From Listeria monocytogenes (GTDB lineage: Bacteria; Bacillota; Bacilli; Lactobacillales; Listeriaceae), in contig NZ_CP054041.1 of assembly GCF_013282665.1 (NCBI RefSeq), positions 1,656,001 through 1,720,000 on the forward strand: a DNA stretch of 64,000 nt, in the 5' to 3' direction. The position numbers and the translations under genes are program-made. The first letter of the stretch is position 1. Each line of letters opens with the position of its first letter. This document shows, piece after piece, positions 23,770 through 31,983 of the stretch. The notes beneath the pieces are model-generated. The model was not told where the DNA came from. It searched no databases and worked only from the letters and a program-made list of their open reading frames with translations.

Positions 23770-24411
23770 TCAATTATTAAACTCTTTCAAAACATCCGCT
23801 TTAATTTCAGTATAATTGGTTACTTCCTCTTGCTCCTCGGAAATGAAATTATATGCTTCCACTTCTCCCAAATTCTCGAAATCGGTAAGAGTAGCTTCTG
23901 TTTCTTTCAAGTTTTCATTAAATTTGCCGTAGCCCATGCTGATGATTGAACTTAGTTTTTCGCTGTCATGTCCGCCGCGTAAAAATAATGTATATTCTTG
24001 TTCTTGCTCAAGCGCGATATAGTTTTCAATGGATTCATATGCGCCTTCATTTAAATACCAAGGTTCTGAAACGTCAATTTTGTCGCCTTTTTTGAAAGTG
24101 CCTTTGTAAGTTTCTAAAACTTCGACTTCACTTATAGTACTGCTATATTCCATTTTTTCTTTATCGTAATCGCCAATTTTCTTGTTTTTCACTAGTTTTA
24201 CTTTCACGATATCTTCGCTTTTATTTTCCAGTTCCTTGGAATCTTCCGGAATATTGTAATCTGCATCAATCGAACCCTTTTTGGAGATTTTTGTTTCTTT
24301 GGTCACCTTCACTTCTTTTTCAGAGGGGGATGCTGCTTTTTCATTTTGTGCGGAACAACCTGCTAGTAGTAAAAATGTTAGAAAAAACATCGCTGTGACA
24401 AATTTTTTCAT
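23770..24411 (-). CDS. Secreted lipoprotein of unknown function
   Basis: Lipoprotein of 213 residues. Signal peptide MKKFVTAMFFLTFLLLAGC with lipobox LLAGC (lipidated C19), then a lysine/glutamate-rich linker (about 20-60) and a C-terminal domain of beta-rich character ('SEDIVKVKLVKNKK..TISEVEVLETYKGTFKKGDKIDVSEPWYL'), which resembles extracytoplasmic domains of unknown function that follow peptidase genes. The frame extends to 24432, but the signal peptide begins at the ATG at 24411, 11 bases downstream of the preceding stop, with GTGAGG as ribosome site. It is translated with the metallopeptidase-like gene upstream. Confidence 0.82.
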   Translation of the reverse strand: MKKFVTAMFFLTFLLLAGCSAQNEKAASPSEKEVKVTKETKISKKGSIDADYNIPEDSKELENKSEDIVKVKLVKNKKIGDYDKEKMEYSSTISEVEVLETYKGTFKKGDKIDVSEPWYLNEGAYESIENYIALEQEQEYTLFLRGGHDSEKLSSIISMGYGKFNENLKETEATLTDFENLGEVEAYNFISEEQEEVTNYTEIKADVLKEFNN

Positions 24412-24421
24412 CTGGGTAGCC

Positions 24422-24958
24422 TCACTTTCCATATTTATATTTTATATTATTTTTATCTAATGTGGTGTAATCATTATAGGCATATTTTCCTTGTTTCATG
24501 ACTGTAATGCTGCTACTGGACTGATGTTTCATTCCAAAGGCATGACCCATCTCATGTAGCGCTGTTTTATTATAATTTGCTTGATTAAATTTATCTCGAG
24601 TTGTGGTGTAGTTATTAATAGTAAGCGTACTTGCTTTTGAATTACCCGACATTTGCCCGTACCACTCATCTCGTGTACTAGTGGAACGAGTTCGAATCAT
24701 TGGACCGTTGCCACTACGTACAAGTTTGATTCTAGACGATGCTGCGTTGATTTTAGCGAACGCAGTATCAAATGCTTTTTTGTGGGCGCTAATCGTAGCC
24801 CCGTTGTTGAATTTTCCTTTTGGATCACTTAATTTAAAACTAAAAGCAGACCCGTTTCTTAAATCAGCAGCATTAGAAGTTAATGTAGTTGTAAAGGTGA
24901 TGCTCAAAATAATAACTATTGCCGCCATTACTTTCCAACTTTTTTTGCTTTGTTTCAT
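24422..24958 (-). CDS. Secreted metzincin-type zinc metallopeptidase
   Basis: Exported protein of 178 residues: signal peptide at about 1-31 (KKSWKVMAAIVIILSITFTTTLTSNA), no lipobox and no wall anchor. The zinc motif HEMGHAFGMKH at residues 135-145 fits HEXXHXXGXXH of metzincins (matrixin-like), with H135, H139 and H145 as ligands and E136 catalytic. A methionine at 154 (SITVMKQG) sits where the Met-turn is expected. The protein is very short for this group and has no propeptide cysteine switch. It is the first gene of a two-gene unit with the lipoprotein; substrate unknown. GAGGCAAC precedes the ATG. Confidence 0.82.
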   Translation of the reverse strand: MKQSKKSWKVMAAIVIILSITFTTTLTSNAADLRNGSAFSFKLSDPKGKFNNGATISAHKKAFDTAFAKINAASSRIKLVRSGNGPMIRTRSTSTRDEWYGQMSGNSKASTLTINNYTTTRDKFNQANYNKTALHEMGHAFGMKHQSSSSITVMKQGKYAYNDYTTLDKNNIKYKYGK

Positions 24959-24994
24959 CTTGTTGCCTCCTCTTTTTCTTTTTGTTTCAATTCG

Positions 24995-25018
24995 AGTTTT
25001 ACTTTCAAATAAAACTCA
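24995..25018 (-). promoter_or_regulatory. Inverted repeat in metallopeptidase leader
   Basis: GAGTTTTA-N8-TAAAACTC, a perfect 8-base dyad between the likely -10 (TATAAT on the minus strand near 25040) and the start codon. It could be an operator or an mRNA hairpin. Confidence 0.4.
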
Positions 25019-25181
25019 TTTTGTGTTGCTTTAAATAGATTATATCAGTAAAAAAAGGAAGATGCGAGGATGATATTTTTATTGCTAAGCTATGTAAAAA
25101 CACATTTTATCTAACCAATTTTGCAGTTGCGTAAACATTAGAATTCCGTCATAATAGAAAAAAATGACAGGAGCTGATAAA

Positions 25182-25862
25182 TTGATTATTGATGTATTGC
25201 AGCATGTGCCGCACGAAGGACCTGGACTTATAGCGAATTGGGCGAGAGAAAACCAACATCAGTTAAATATACATTCTCTATTTGAAGAAAACACTCATGT
25301 TCCAAATGACTCGGATTTTTTAATTGTACTTGGAGGACCCATGGGAATAAATGATACAGCTGAATTTCCGTGGTTAAAAGACGAACGTAAGCTAATAAAG
25401 CGATTAAGTGAACAGCACAAACCTGTTTTTGGTGTCTGTCTCGGAGCGCAACAAATCGCAGCAACATTCGGAAGCGAAATCACTGTAAATAAAGAAAAAG
25501 AAGTAGGCTGGTTTCCCGTCAAAAGAACTTCCGACAAATTATCATTTTTCCGAGAATCATTAAATGTGTTTCACTGGCATCAAGATACGTTTTCATTACC
25601 AGCTGGCGCTACACGTTTATTTGCTAGTGAGGGTTGTTTGAACCAAGCCTTTTTGTACGGCGAAAATATTATCGGTTTACAGTTTCATTTTGAAATGGAA
25701 AAAGCGGGGATTGAGACGATTTTGCGAATTGATGAGGCGTTTATCACACCTGGAAAATATGTTCAAAGCGTGGAAGTGATGCGAGAAAAGGATGTTCCAG
25801 AAGATAATAAACTAATGCTTGAGGCCATTTTAGATTATTTAATAAATCCAAAAACCATCTGA
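25182..25862 (+). CDS. Class I glutamine amidotransferase-like protein
   Basis: GMP-synthase-type glutaminase domain, 226 residues, alone without a synthase domain. Seen: LGGPMGINDT (oxyanion region), the nucleophile C86 in FGVCLGAQQIA and the catalytic histidine in IGLQFHFEME with the following glutamate. Such stand-alone proteins hydrolyse gamma-glutamyl compounds or glutamine-derived amides; the natural substrate is unknown. The frame extends to an ATG at 25164, but AGGAG at 25169-25173 fits a TTG start at 25182, which starts the domain directly. Ends at a terminator shared with the convergent operon. Confidence 0.83.
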   Translation: MIIDVLQHVPHEGPGLIANWARENQHQLNIHSLFEENTHVPNDSDFLIVLGGPMGINDTAEFPWLKDERKLIKRLSEQHKPVFGVCLGAQQIAATFGSEITVNKEKEVGWFPVKRTSDKLSFFRESLNVFHWHQDTFSLPAGATRLFASEGCLNQAFLYGENIIGLQFHFEMEKAGIETILRIDEAFITPGKYVQSVEVMREKDVPEDNKLMLEAILDYLINPKTI

Positions 25863-25884
25863 CGAGAAAGTCAGATGGTTTTTG
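25850..25884. terminator. Bidirectional terminator
   Basis: AAAAACCATCTGAC pairs with GTCAGATGGTTTTT over a 6-base loop, between convergent genes. Confidence 0.92.
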
Positions 25885-25886
25885 CT

Positions 25887-26249
25887 TTAGTATCCAGTTT
25901 CAACAGAAGCGTTGACGATATACATTAAATCGTTCTTGTCCTCTTTGTCTTCCAAGAAAATGCCGCTTGTTGTCATCATTCCGCCAGCCATTTTTTCAAT
26001 AGTTACAGTGCCATAAGGGATAATCGCGCGAATGGTATCTTCGTCAAGTTTGTCCTCGTCACACGGTATCGCCAATTTGATATTAACAACCATATTTTGT
26101 AAGTCGCCGTCTGGCAGAAGCCCTTGAATACCGGGCATAGAGTTAGTGAAAATAGCATTTCTTACAGCGCGTTCGGCTGCTTTTGTGATGTTTTGGCCGT
26201 GAACATCAACGCCAAAGCCAGTTTGGATAAATAGAATTTGTTCCATCAT
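25887..26249 (-). CDS. Lin0512-family protein
   Basis: Protein of 120 residues matching the Lin0512 family, named from the L. innocua homolog: 'ILFIQTGFGVDVHGQNITKAAERAVRNAIFTNSMPGI' near the N-terminus and 'AGGMMTTSGIFLEDKEDKNDLMYIVNASVETGY' at the end. The family is related in sequence to ring-opening amidohydrolases, but no activity is known. It is cytoplasmic, without membrane or signal segments. It lies four bases after the MarR regulator, with GGAGTG as its ribosome site, so both are one transcript and the regulator probably controls this gene. Confidence 0.85.
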   Translation of the reverse strand: MMEQILFIQTGFGVDVHGQNITKAAERAVRNAIFTNSMPGIQGLLPDGDLQNMVVNIKLAIPCDEDKLDEDTIRAIIPYGTVTIEKMAGGMMTTSGIFLEDKEDKNDLMYIVNASVETGY

Positions 26250-26252
26250 AAA

Positions 26253-26711
26253 TCACTCCTTAAAATCTTTTATTAAAGCGGCGCCCGGTCGATTCTTCGC
26301 ATACCCTTCCATAACTTCGGTGAAATGTAGTCCAGCAGTATCAGAAGAATCGGCGAATATTTCTGCCATTTGCTTACGTTGTGCGGCACCGAGTTCATTT
26401 TCTAGTTCTTTGCCAGCTGTAGTTAGGAATATGCAGCGTTGGCGTTTGTCGCGTCTACCTTGCTCGATCGTGAGGAGTTCGCGCTCTTTCAGTTCAGCGA
26501 GTGGTTGGTGTAGGGCTTGTTTTGATATTTCTAAAAAAGTTAAAAGTTCATTAATTGTAAGTCCAGGCATCCGCGCTGTGAAAAACAAAATGCGATGATG
26601 CAATCTTTTGAGTGAATGTTTGGCAATAATTAAATCAGCGGTCTCTGTAAATGCTTTATAGCCGAAGTAAAATAAAGCGATTTGTTGATTCATGTTTTGC
26701 TCATTGTTCAT
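26253..26711 (-). CDS. MarR-family transcriptional regulator
   Basis: Protein of 152 residues with the MarR winged HTH in the middle ('MPGLTINELLTFLEISKQALHQPLAELKERELLTIEQGRRDKRQRCIFLTTAGKEL', residues about 45-105) between dimerisation helices. A dyad CTGT-N8-ACAG at 26728-26743 overlaps its -10 (TATACT on the minus strand), which suggests autorepression. It is the first gene of a two-gene operon with the Lin0512-family protein. The inducing molecule is unknown; members often sense phenolics, oxidants or drugs. Confidence 0.9.
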   Translation of the reverse strand: MNNEQNMNQQIALFYFGYKAFTETADLIIAKHSLKRLHHRILFFTARMPGLTINELLTFLEISKQALHQPLAELKERELLTIEQGRRDKRQRCIFLTTAGKELENELGAAQRKQMAEIFADSSDTAGLHFTEVMEGYAKNRPGAALIKDFKE

Positions 26712-26727
26712 AAATATACCCCTTTTT

Positions 26728-26747
26728 CTGTCAATATCAACAGTATA
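26728..26747 (-). promoter_or_regulatory. MarR-type dyad over the regulator promoter
   Basis: CTGTCAATATCAACAG (plus strand 26728-26743) is an imperfect dyad with CTGT/ACAG arms. It overlaps the minus-strand -10 TATACT at 26742-26747. Confidence 0.5.
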
Positions 26748-26927
26748 GCATAAAAAGGGGAGAGGAATAGCGGTTAGCGTACCGTTATTTTTGCTAAGAT
26801 TTTAAACGAAAAATGATAAATTTTTAAATAAAACAATAGAGCGAAGTGTAATATTAGTATTTCGAAAGCTTTATTTGTGTACAAAATGTTACGTTAATGT
26901 AATTTTCAATCTTTTTATTTTTCTTTA

Positions 26928-26941
26928 TTAAAGCGCTTTCT
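26928..26941. promoter_or_regulatory. Candidate cre site
   Basis: TTAAAGCGCTTTCT matches the cre consensus at 13 of 14 positions and is internally palindromic (AAAGCGCTTT). It lies about 90 bases before the -35 of the LPXTG gene. The 381-base gap from 26712 to 27092 holds this site, an imperfect 14-base palindrome at 26889-26902 and the promoter below; no gene is seen in it. Confidence 0.55.
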
Positions 26942-27030
26942 TTGTTGTTTTTATGCGATTTTCATCAAAAATAAACTGAATAATATGAATTTTAACGCAA
27001 ATCAAACGTGAAAAATATTACAAAAACGTA

Positions 27031-27059
27031 TTGAGAGTTGGATTTTATGGCGTTATACT
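27031..27059 (+). promoter_or_regulatory. Promoter of LPXTG surface-protein gene
   Basis: TTGAGA (27031-27036), 17 bases, TATACT (27054-27059), then AAGGAG before the ATG at 27093. Confidence 0.7.
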
Positions 27060-27092
27060 TTGGGAAGAAATCAACCACTAAGGAGAATGTAA

Positions 27093-28898
27093 ATGAAAAA
27101 AGTATTAAAAATATTTCTTGTAACTATTTGCATGTTCATAATGATATATCCCTCTACGGCAGCTCACGCGGAAGAAACCTCCGATGTAGTTAATATTCCT
27201 GATGATAACTTAAAAGCATATCTAAATGGTCAACTCAAACAATCAGGTATAGCCCCGATTACAAAAAAACAATTAGCTACTATTAAGAATGTAACTCTTT
27301 CAGGAACTAGTTATACAAGTCTAACAGGTTTAGAGGAAGCGGATAATCTGGTAACGCTATCCCTTAACAATACAAACATTCAAACGCTTGAACCGATTAA
27401 AAACCAAACATCTTTGACCTACATAACGGTTAGCGGAGACAATGTAAAAGATAGCCTTTTCGTAGACTTAAATGGACTTGTTAATTTACAAAGTCTTAGT
27501 ATTAGCGGAAGCGAAGTAACTCATAATGTCTTTAAGATGTTCAATAAGTTACCAAATTTAACCTATCTTTACGCGCAAAACTCTATGAAAATTACAGATA
27601 TTTCCGCACTCGCTTCCTTACCAGCTTTAACAACACTTTTCGTACAATTTGATGGTATTGATGATTTTAGACCGTTAAATGATTTTGAAAGTTTTAAAAA
27701 TGGTAACTTGAAAGCTCTCGCAGCTTTCGGACAAAATACAGGACGCACAAATCCAAGAATTACACTTAAATCTGGTAAGTTAGATTATAATGAAGCAAAT
27801 CAAACGTTATATTTACCATTTTCTATGATGCCGAAGCCTTTAACGAGTTTTGATGGTACAGTTGCTCCTTTTTCGAAATCTACTTCCGCAAGTAACACTT
27901 ATTTAGGCTTTAACGATGTGGCGCTTCCGAGCTCGCGTCTTTCCATTACCGATGATGGTATTACTGTAAGTGGTGTAACAAAAGAAGAATTCGATAACCT
28001 TGACGAAATTGAATATAATGCACGCTATGACTTCCCAACTGGCAGCTACCCGACACCACCAAGCATGAATTCTTATACAATCTCCAGCGGGACATACGAT
28101 CAATATTTTGATATCAGCCACACGTTAGATTTAACAGCTGATGAAAGTTTTGACTATAATCAATACGATGCAACTTCAGAAGAACAATTTTTAAAAGATA
28201 TCCATGCTGAAACGGATGACGGAACAGCTGTACAAAGCGATTTTGATCAAGTAGTTAAGCTTGATGTACCAGGCGAATATACCGTAACATTAAATGCGGA
28301 AAATGCTGCAGGGCTCAAAGCGACTCCCGTAACAGTTAAAGTAACCGTTCATGAAAAACCAGTTATTACAGCCGATTCCCAAATTTCTTATAAAAAGGAA
28401 ACAACTAAATCAGTTGACGAATTTTTGCAAGAAATTCATAGTTCGGTAACTGGAAATGCCGTTTTAACCAGTGATTTTGATAAAGTAGTAGATTTAAACA
28501 CCCCAGGCGAATACACCGTAACTTTACATGCGATAAATAACCGCGGACAGCAAGCAGATCCTGTAACCGTAATTGTAACAGTGACTACTAGCGACGGCGG
28601 ATATGTTAATCCAATCCCACCAACACCAGAAGGAAAACCCACACCTCCAGAAAAAACCGGCAAAACAAACATCCCAGAATCCCAAGGCGAAAATTCAGAA
28701 GACCCAGTGAAAGAAAATCATGCAAAAACAGAAGAAAAAACTTCTTTAACAACGAAAGAGAACAAAGTCGAAAAAACAAATCAACCGAAAACAAAAGCAT
28801 TACCACAAACTGGTGATACTACTAAGAACGCATTACCAATCGCAGGAGTAATGCTGAGTTTAGCGGCACTACTACTTGTCAGAAAAAGTAAATTTTAA
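27093..28898 (+). CDS. Internalin-like LPXTG cell-wall-anchored protein
   Basis: Surface protein of 601 residues. Signal peptide at about 1-27 ending AAHA; an internalin-type cap and several degenerate leucine-rich repeats (about 60-200; e.g. SLTGLEEADNLVTLSLNNT); a linker; two adjacent Ig-like/cadherin-type repeats of about 70 residues, each ending in 'GEYTVTL.A.N..G..A.PVTV.VTV' (about 355-510); a proline- and lysine-rich wall spanner; and the sortase signal LPQTG at 570-574 with a hydrophobic tail and RKSKF end. Sortase A would link it to peptidoglycan. It is probably an adhesion-type protein; the ligand is unknown. Monocistronic, with a candidate cre upstream. Confidence 0.92.
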   Translation: MKKVLKIFLVTICMFIMIYPSTAAHAEETSDVVNIPDDNLKAYLNGQLKQSGIAPITKKQLATIKNVTLSGTSYTSLTGLEEADNLVTLSLNNTNIQTLEPIKNQTSLTYITVSGDNVKDSLFVDLNGLVNLQSLSISGSEVTHNVFKMFNKLPNLTYLYAQNSMKITDISALASLPALTTLFVQFDGIDDFRPLNDFESFKNGNLKALAAFGQNTGRTNPRITLKSGKLDYNEANQTLYLPFSMMPKPLTSFDGTVAPFSKSTSASNTYLGFNDVALPSSRLSITDDGITVSGVTKEEFDNLDEIEYNARYDFPTGSYPTPPSMNSYTISSGTYDQYFDISHTLDLTADESFDYNQYDATSEEQFLKDIHAETDDGTAVQSDFDQVVKLDVPGEYTVTLNAENAAGLKATPVTVKVTVHEKPVITADSQISYKKETTKSVDEFLQEIHSSVTGNAVLTSDFDKVVDLNTPGEYTVTLHAINNRGQQADPVTVIVTVTTSDGGYVNPIPPTPEGKPTPPEKTGKTNIPESQGENSEDPVKENHAKTEEKTSLTTKENKVEKTNQPKTKALPQTGDTTKNALPIAGVMLSLAALLLVRKSKF

Positions 28899-28954
28899 AT
28901 TATTGTGAATTCATTAGCAAAAGGATGAATAACAGGCCTAAAATCATTTTTATA

Positions 28955-28960
28955 GGGTAT
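28955..28960 (+). promoter_or_regulatory. Possible sigma-B -10 for universal stress protein gene
   Basis: GGGTAT matches the sigma-B -10 (GGGWAT) 35 bases before the ATG; a good GTTT -35 is not evident, so this is tentative. Confidence 0.35.
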
Positions 28961-28994
28961 GGAATACTATAAGAAAAGTTGTAGGAGGTTTTAT

Positions 28995-29429
28995 ATGATG
29001 GAAAAATATCATCGCATTCTTGTAGCAGTGGATGGTTCTGAACCAGCAAAATTAGCCTTTGAAAAAGGACTTGAATTGGCACTCAAACTGGACGGCGTGC
29101 TTGGAATTGCAAGTATTGTCGATTTGCGTGCCTTTTCCCCAAATGTTTCTTATGATGGCAGCTTGGAAGAAAAAGCCGAACTAGAATTAAAAACGAGCGT
29201 GAATGAATACGCAGAAAAAGCTAGAACGGCAGGAGTAAAACAAGTAGAAACTTTTGTTGCTAAAGGTAATCCGAAAATCTTACTTTCTACAGACATTCCA
29301 GCAGAGTTCCAGGCAGATTTAATTATTTGTGGAGCGACGGGGATGAACCGAGTAGAAAAGCTAGTTCTTGGTAGTGTTTCTTCTTATATTATGGCTCATG
29401 CAATATGCGACACTTTAATAGCTAGATAA
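28995..29429 (+). CDS. Universal stress protein family
   Basis: UspA-fold protein of 145 residues: N-terminal strand YHRILVAVDGSEPAKLAFEKGLELA and C-terminal ADLIICGATGMNRVEKLVLGSVSSYIMAHA, which is the ATP-binding G-2x-G-9x-G-S motif. These proteins bind ATP and rise in stress or stationary phase. The frame extends upstream to 28959, but AGGAGG at 28983-28988 serves the ATG at 28995 (or 28998). A possible sigma-B -10 lies upstream. It is monocistronic and ends at a terminator shared with the convergent CapA-like gene. Confidence 0.88.
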   Translation: MMEKYHRILVAVDGSEPAKLAFEKGLELALKLDGVLGIASIVDLRAFSPNVSYDGSLEEKAELELKTSVNEYAEKARTAGVKQVETFVAKGNPKILLSTDIPAEFQADLIICGATGMNRVEKLVLGSVSSYIMAHAICDTLIAR

Positions 29430-29471
29430 AAAAAGCGTAGATATCTTTGTTAAAAGATATCTACGCTTTTT
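29429..29471. terminator. Bidirectional terminator
   Basis: AAAAAGCGTAGATATCTT pairs with AAGATATCTACGCTTTTT over a 6-base loop. Confidence 0.93.
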
Positions 29472-29475
29472 ATGA

Positions 29476-30906
29476 TCAAAATGGATCGAAGTAAGTGTAT
29501 TCTGTTACGCCGCCTTCGATAGGTTTACTAATACGGTTAAGTTCATCGACAATTTTTTTAGCATCATCACCAAACACAGGGAGTGGTTGATAATTGTTTT
29601 CTGTCGTACTACCATCTGAATTTTCATAAGTTGGAACGATAGAAATATCTTTTAGAACGATTTTATTATCTTCTTTCGTAAAGCGAAGTTGGAACATCGA
29701 CGTCATACGGGAAAGTAGCGTAGGATCCGCTCCAAAAGCAAAGTCGCCCATGCTATAAACGATGTATTTATCTTTATATTTTTCAACGCTTTCTAGGCGA
29801 TGAGGGTGAGAGCCCATAATTATATCAGCACCAGCATCTAAAATCGCATGACCAAATTGGGTTTGATAATCCGTTGGTGTCTCGCGATATTCGACGCCCC
29901 AGTGCATATTAACGATAAGGAGAGTATCTTCTTTTTTGTATTTCTTCACGTCTTTTACAATTCTTTCAAGATAAGCAGGGGATTGCTGACTCATGCGGCA
30001 ATCGTAGCCTAGTAGAACAGTTTTCATACCTTTAATCGTTGTTTCAAGTGGAGCATCGGTATTAAAGACAGGTATATTATTATCTTTAAATGCTTTCAAT
30101 GTCTCGTCGTAACCAACTTGGAAGTAATCCATTGTATGGTTATTGGCTAAATTGGCTGCGTCTACACCACTTGCTGGTAAAAAGGCCACGTGCGCAGGAT
30201 CGCTTTTGATGCGCCACATTTTATTTTCAGCTTTTGTTGCATTGGTAAAAGCACTTTCGGCGTTGATGACAGTATAGTCATCAGATTTAAACCAAGGAAG
30301 ACAATTTTTGAAAACATAAGTATTATTACCGTTATTTTTTTTGAATACATTATCGAATTTGAGGTGTTCGGGTGTTTCTGGATAGGTTCCGAATGAATTA
30401 TCACCAACCATTGTCAAAGTGACAACACCTTTTTCTTTTAATCCTTGTTGGTTGGTTGCGGCAGCCGCATAAAACCAATCATATTGAGACGTTTTTTCGA
30501 TAGCGGATAATTTCTGTTCGCTTGCGAGAAAGGCTGGATATACTTTTCCAAGCGCTTTTACATCTGCTTTGCCAGTCGTATATGATTTTACAGCTTCTAA
30601 ACAAGCTGTGAGATTTTGGAGATAGGCGCCAGAATCATTTTTTTCAACTGGATAGGATTTTAGTTCTTTAATTAATTGATTTAAATCGGAAATAGAAGTT
30701 TTGTCGGCTCCTGAGCTTGCTAGGGAATTCAAGGTTTTCTTAGCTTGCGATGAAATGGTTTTAACATTAGCTGGCTTTGCTTTTTTAGGGGTTTCGGTTG
30801 GAGTAGCTTTTTGTTCTGTTTTGTTAGTGGAATTAGTAATCCAAAAAGCGCCAACGATGAAAACGAGCACCAAGCCAGTAATGATAATATAAGTAAGTTT
30901 CTTCAA
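29476..30906 (-). CDS. CapA/PgsA-like metallophosphatase-fold protein
   Basis: Protein of 476 residues related to CapA of poly-gamma-glutamate capsule synthesis. N-terminal membrane anchor at about 4-24 (TYIIITGLVLVFIVGAFW), a lysine-rich spacer and helical region (to about 150), then a calcineurin-like domain with MVGDNSFGTYPE, NLANNHTMDYF (metal-binding N-H), VNMHWGVEYRETP and the GSHPHRLES motif (about 160-440). It acts outside the membrane. No capBC or other capsule genes are adjacent, so its role in any polymer is unproven. Start is a TTG, with GGAGGATAT eight bases upstream. Confidence 0.87.
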   Translation of the reverse strand: MKKLTYIIITGLVLVFIVGAFWITNSTNKTEQKATPTETPKKAKPANVKTISSQAKKTLNSLASSGADKTSISDLNQLIKELKSYPVEKNDSGAYLQNLTACLEAVKSYTTGKADVKALGKVYPAFLASEQKLSAIEKTSQYDWFYAAAATNQQGLKEKGVVTLTMVGDNSFGTYPETPEHLKFDNVFKKNNGNNTYVFKNCLPWFKSDDYTVINAESAFTNATKAENKMWRIKSDPAHVAFLPASGVDAANLANNHTMDYFQVGYDETLKAFKDNNIPVFNTDAPLETTIKGMKTVLLGYDCRMSQQSPAYLERIVKDVKKYKKEDTLLIVNMHWGVEYRETPTDYQTQFGHAILDAGADIIMGSHPHRLESVEKYKDKYIVYSMGDFAFGADPTLLSRMTSMFQLRFTKEDNKIVLKDISIVPTYENSDGSTTENNYQPLPVFGDDAKKIVDELNRISKPIEGGVTEYTYFDPF

Positions 30907-30980
30907 CTAGATATCCTCCGTGCTTCCTTTTTCTCTAAGTATAGTAATTGTCAGGAAGAAACACAAGTCTATATTTAGTA

Positions 30981-31012
30981 AAACAAAAGCCCAAAATAGA
31001 TTATTTTGGGCT
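30981..31012 (-). terminator. Intrinsic terminator of histidine-phosphatase gene
   Basis: AGCCCAAAATA pairs with TATTTTGGGCT (loop GATTA region), with T-rich sequence after it on the minus strand. Confidence 0.85.
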
Positions 31013-31026
31013 TCTAGTCTGGTTAT

Positions 31027-31842
31027 TTATTTAGAACCTTTTTCTACATAGCTTAAGTCATTTACGTCACCGATAGTAAATTTACCATCTTTGTAAGTGA
31101 TTTTTGTTACACTTGCATTTTTGATACCAGCTGCAGGAAGTTTGTATCCTGGTTCGATAGTATCAAGGAGTGCGCCAATGCTTAGTCCGTGAGAAACTAG
31201 TAATACGTTACTGTCGCCATTTTTGCTTTCTTTTTTAGCAACATCTGTTAAACCTTCTTTTAGACGAGCTTGGATAGTTGCATAGTCTTCAGCAGGCCAG
31301 TTTTCGCCTTCTTTCACACGAGTTTTATCAAGAGCTGCTACGCTATCAGCAAAGCCTTTTGGAGAAATACCAGCTTTTTGCCATTCTTCTAAAGTTTTTC
31401 CTTGGCTTTTCGCAATATCAGTCCACATATTTTCATTTAAATCGCCTTCATAAGAACCAAAATTGAATTCACGGAAGCGTGCATCTGTTTCGACTTTTTT
31501 ATCAGCGGATTTATCGCTTTCTTTCAAAATTAAGTTTGCAGTTTGGATAGCACGACCACTGTCACTGCTATAAGCTGCGGAGAAATCAACGTCTTTTAAG
31601 CCTTTACCAGCACTTGTAACTACTTTTTCACCAGCTGGAGTAAGAACTGCATCAGACCAACCTTGTACGCGGTCAGTTGTGTTTAACATTGTTTTACCAT
31701 GACGTACTACATAAAATGTCACAGTGCCATCTTCTTTAGTTTCTTTTGTCTCTTTTTTGTCTGCAGCTGTGCTGTTACCGCAACCTGCAATTAGCAGAAC
31801 TGCGCATAACGCCATCATCAATTTAAAAATATTTTTCTTCAT
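31027..31842 (-). CDS. Histidine phosphatase (phosphoglycerate mutase-like) lipoprotein
   Basis: Exported lipoprotein of 271 residues: signal peptide with lipobox LLIAGC (lipidated C21), short lysine-rich linker, then a histidine-phosphatase domain with the RHGKT motif (R47, H48 phospho-acceptor), LTPAGEK, SSDSGRAIQTA, FREFNFGSYEGD (second arginine and acid) and LLVSHGLSIGALLD (second catalytic histidine). A surface location rules out glycolytic phosphoglycerate mutase; an extracellular phosphomonoesterase is likely. Its 5' leader carries a RAT-type antiterminator element overlapping a terminator, which is unusual for such a gene. Confidence 0.9.
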   Translation of the reverse strand: MKKNIFKLMMALCAVLLIAGCGNSTAADKKETKETKEDGTVTFYVVRHGKTMLNTTDRVQGWSDAVLTPAGEKVVTSAGKGLKDVDFSAAYSSDSGRAIQTANLILKESDKSADKKVETDARFREFNFGSYEGDLNENMWTDIAKSQGKTLEEWQKAGISPKGFADSVAALDKTRVKEGENWPAEDYATIQARLKEGLTDVAKKESKNGDSNVLLVSHGLSIGALLDTIEPGYKLPAAGIKNASVTKITYKDGKFTIGDVNDLSYVEKGSK

Positions 31843-31875
31843 CTTGTTCTCCTTTTTTGTTAGTTTTTAGCAAAA

Positions 31876-31933
31876 TAAAAACCCAGATAAATCGAAAATT
31901 CGCCTAAAAAGCCAATTCTCCATTTATCTAGGT
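31876..31933 (-). terminator. Conditional leader terminator of phosphatase lipoprotein gene
   Basis: On the minus strand AACCTAGATAAAT pairs with ATTTATCTGGGTT, then T5-A-T4. It lies inside the leader, so it ends transcription before the coding region unless the RAT forms. Confidence 0.85.
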
Positions 31934-31956
31934 TATGCCCAAGTTGGTAACATTCC
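31929..31956 (-). promoter_or_regulatory. RAT (ribonucleic antiterminator) element
   Basis: On the minus strand, AGGAATGTTACCA, a 4-base ACTT interval and GGGCATAACCT match the BglG/LicT/SacY RAT pattern AGG...GTTACT...GGCA...ACCT. Its last bases, AACCT, are also the first bases of the terminator stem, so the two structures exclude each other, as in bgl/lic leaders. Confidence 0.8.
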
Positions 31957-31983
31957 TGAATAAGGATATTTTGTTTATAGGAT

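Noticed and set aside
26889..26902. TTACGTTAATGTAA considered as a PrfA box.
   Set aside because: It agrees with the TTAACANNTGTTAA pattern at only about half of the positions and lies far from the promoter.
31843..31983. The leader considered as a metabolite riboswitch.
   Set aside because: The GTTAC/GGCA/ACCT order with terminator overlap fits a RAT element much better.
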